Origin: Gammaproteobacteria bacterium
Lineage (GTDB): Bacteria; Pseudomonadota; Gammaproteobacteria; Pseudomonadales; Azotimanducaceae
NCBI GenBank assembly: GCA_002726925.1
Contig: PBTJ01000131.1
Location: forward strand, 1-14,542
Length of the DNA stretch: 14,542 bases
Direction: 5' to 3'
In this document: positions 13,672-14,542 of the stretch, piece after piece
How the letters are laid out: each line of letters opens with the position of its first letter
Position numbering within the stretch: position 1 is the first letter of the stretch
Notes under the pieces: model-generated
Seen by the model: the letters and a program-made list of their open reading frames with translations, nothing else
Told to the model about the DNA's origin: nothing
Database searches by the model: none
Position numbers and translations under genes: made by a program

Positions 13672-14542
13672 TCACTCTACCGTGACAGATTTAGCAAGGT
13701 TACGCGGCTGGTCAACGTCTGTGCCCTTAATGAGTGCAATGTGATAGGCGAGCAGCTGTAAGGGCACAACATAGGCGATGGGCGCTAGGTATTTGTGGCA
13801 GGGCGGCAACACAATATATGTGATGCCATCTTCCTCCTGAACGCTGACACCTTGTTCCACGAAAACAAACAGTTGGCCGCCTCGGGAGCGCACCTCTTGA
13901 AGATTGGAATACAGCTTTTCCAACAGCTCGTCATTGGGCGCCAAGGCAACCACGGGCATAGCTTCATCCACTAGAGCTAGGGGCCCGTGCTTGAGTTCAC
14001 CTGCGGCGTAACCCTCCGCGTGAATATAGGAAAGCTCTTTAAGTTTAAGTGCGCCTTCCATGGCGATGGGGTAGAAGCTGCCGCGGCCAAGGTAGAGCGC
14101 ATGTTCTTTGTCCGAAAAAACCTCGGCCAACTTAGCAATCGGTTCATCCAGCTTTAATAACGCAGCAATGATCTCAGGCAGTCGGTGAAGTTGTTGAACA
14201 ATCTCTTCCTCTAGGCCGGGCTGAAGACCACGTTGTCGTGCGAGCAATAGAGTAACTAACAACAGGGCTGTAGTCTGCGCAACAAAGGCCTTCGTGGACG
14301 CCACGCCCACCTCAGTACCTGCGTTGAGCATCATGGCAATGTCCGATTCTCGAACCGTGGCCGATGTGGGTACGTTGCACAGGGTAAGTGTAGCCAGGAA
14401 ACCTCTTTCCTTTGCCAGCCTTAACGCCGCCAAGGTATCCGCGGTTTCCCCACTTTGGGAAATGGTGATGAACAAACTATTGTTCGCCGTGGCGGGGTTG
14501 CGATACCGATATTCGCTGGCTATTTCCACTTGGCAAGGCAAA
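13672..14542 (-). CDS. glmS: GlmS, glucosamine-6-phosphate synthase, C-terminal part (cut by window edge)
   Basis: GlmS makes glucosamine-6-phosphate from fructose-6-phosphate and glutamine, the first step toward UDP-GlcNAc for wall and outer membrane. About 290 codons are present; the family has about 610, so the glutaminase domain and part of the first SIS domain lie beyond the right edge. Visible motifs: [45 protein letters not shown], then the second SIS domain with [35 protein letters not shown], and the conserved end [20 protein letters not shown] followed by [10 protein letters not shown], whose Lys matches the catalytic Lys603 of E. coli. The start is outside the window; the codon at 14541 is internal. 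Confidence 0.97.
   Translation of the reverse strand, partial: LPCQVEIASEYRYRNPATANNSLFITISQSGETADTLAALRLAKERGFLATLTLCNVPTSATVRESDIAMMLNAGTEVGVASTKAFVAQTTALLLVTLLLARQRGLQPGLEEEIVQQLHRLPEIIAALLKLDEPIAKLAEVFSDKEHALYLGRGSFYPIAMEGALKLKELSYIHAEGYAAGELKHGPLALVDEAMPVVALAPNDELLEKLYSNLQEVRSRGGQLFVFVEQGVSVQEEDGITYIVLPPCHKYLAPIAYVVPLQLLAYHIALIKGTDVDQPRNLAKSVTVE

Noticed and set aside
1..14542. Mobile element, CRISPR array, toxin-antitoxin or phage defence system
   Set aside because: No transposase or integrase-like protein, no regular spaced repeats, and no defence-type gene pair was seen; all larger genes are flagellar or housekeeping.

Overview
The window is a chromosomal flagellar gene cluster, bounded on its right by two housekeeping genes. 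The FlhA-FlhF-FlhG-FliA order, the FlgA-FlgM-FlgN order, FlgP/FlgT-type outer-ring genes and sigma-54-type promoters point to a polarly flagellated gammaproteobacterium, probably marine. The GlmS C-terminus also reads as gammaproteobacterial. Finer taxonomy cannot be supported from sequence alone.

Layout. (1) 1-184: control region with a near-perfect sigma-54 promoter. (2) 185-2157, plus strand: flgA (P-ring chaperone), flgM (anti-sigma-28) and flgN (export chaperone), with a probable sigma-28 promoter and a hairpin leader in front of flgM. (3) 2154-6738, minus strand: flgP-like lipoprotein, flgT-like periplasmic protein, a LysM lipoprotein, a fliK (hook-length control) gene interrupted by a frame change, and a short flhB C-domain paralogue. 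This operon is convergent with flgN, and the two stop codons share one CTAG. (4) 6739-7011: divergent control region with a sigma-54-like promoter for flhA, a perfect 15-bp dyad, an 8-bp inverted repeat and two identical 10-bp direct repeats. (5) 7012-11959, plus strand: flhA (export gate), flhF and flhG (polar placement and number control) and fliA (sigma-28), tightly packed. (6) 12045-12554: an unrecognised small protein. (7) 12568-14542, minus strand: a nitronate monooxygenase-type flavoenzyme and the C-terminal part of glmS.

Working together: sigma-54 with a FleQ/FlrC-type activator would turn on flgA and the flhA operon. FlhF and FlhG would set flagellar position and number, and FlhA would be the export gate. 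FliK, with the FlhB-like protein, would tune the export switch. FlgM would hold FliA until the hook is complete, after which the sigma-28 genes fire. FlgA, FlgP, FlgT and possibly the LysM lipoprotein would build the periplasmic and outer-membrane rings.

The most unusual points are a FlgA with two tandem SAF domains, an FlhF whose GTPase motifs are largely lost, an FlhG without the usual FlhF-activating N-terminal motif, a FliA with an altered region 2.4, and a fliK split at a G-GGG tetramer followed by a hairpin that contains the stop codon. No mobile element, CRISPR array, tRNA or rRNA was seen.
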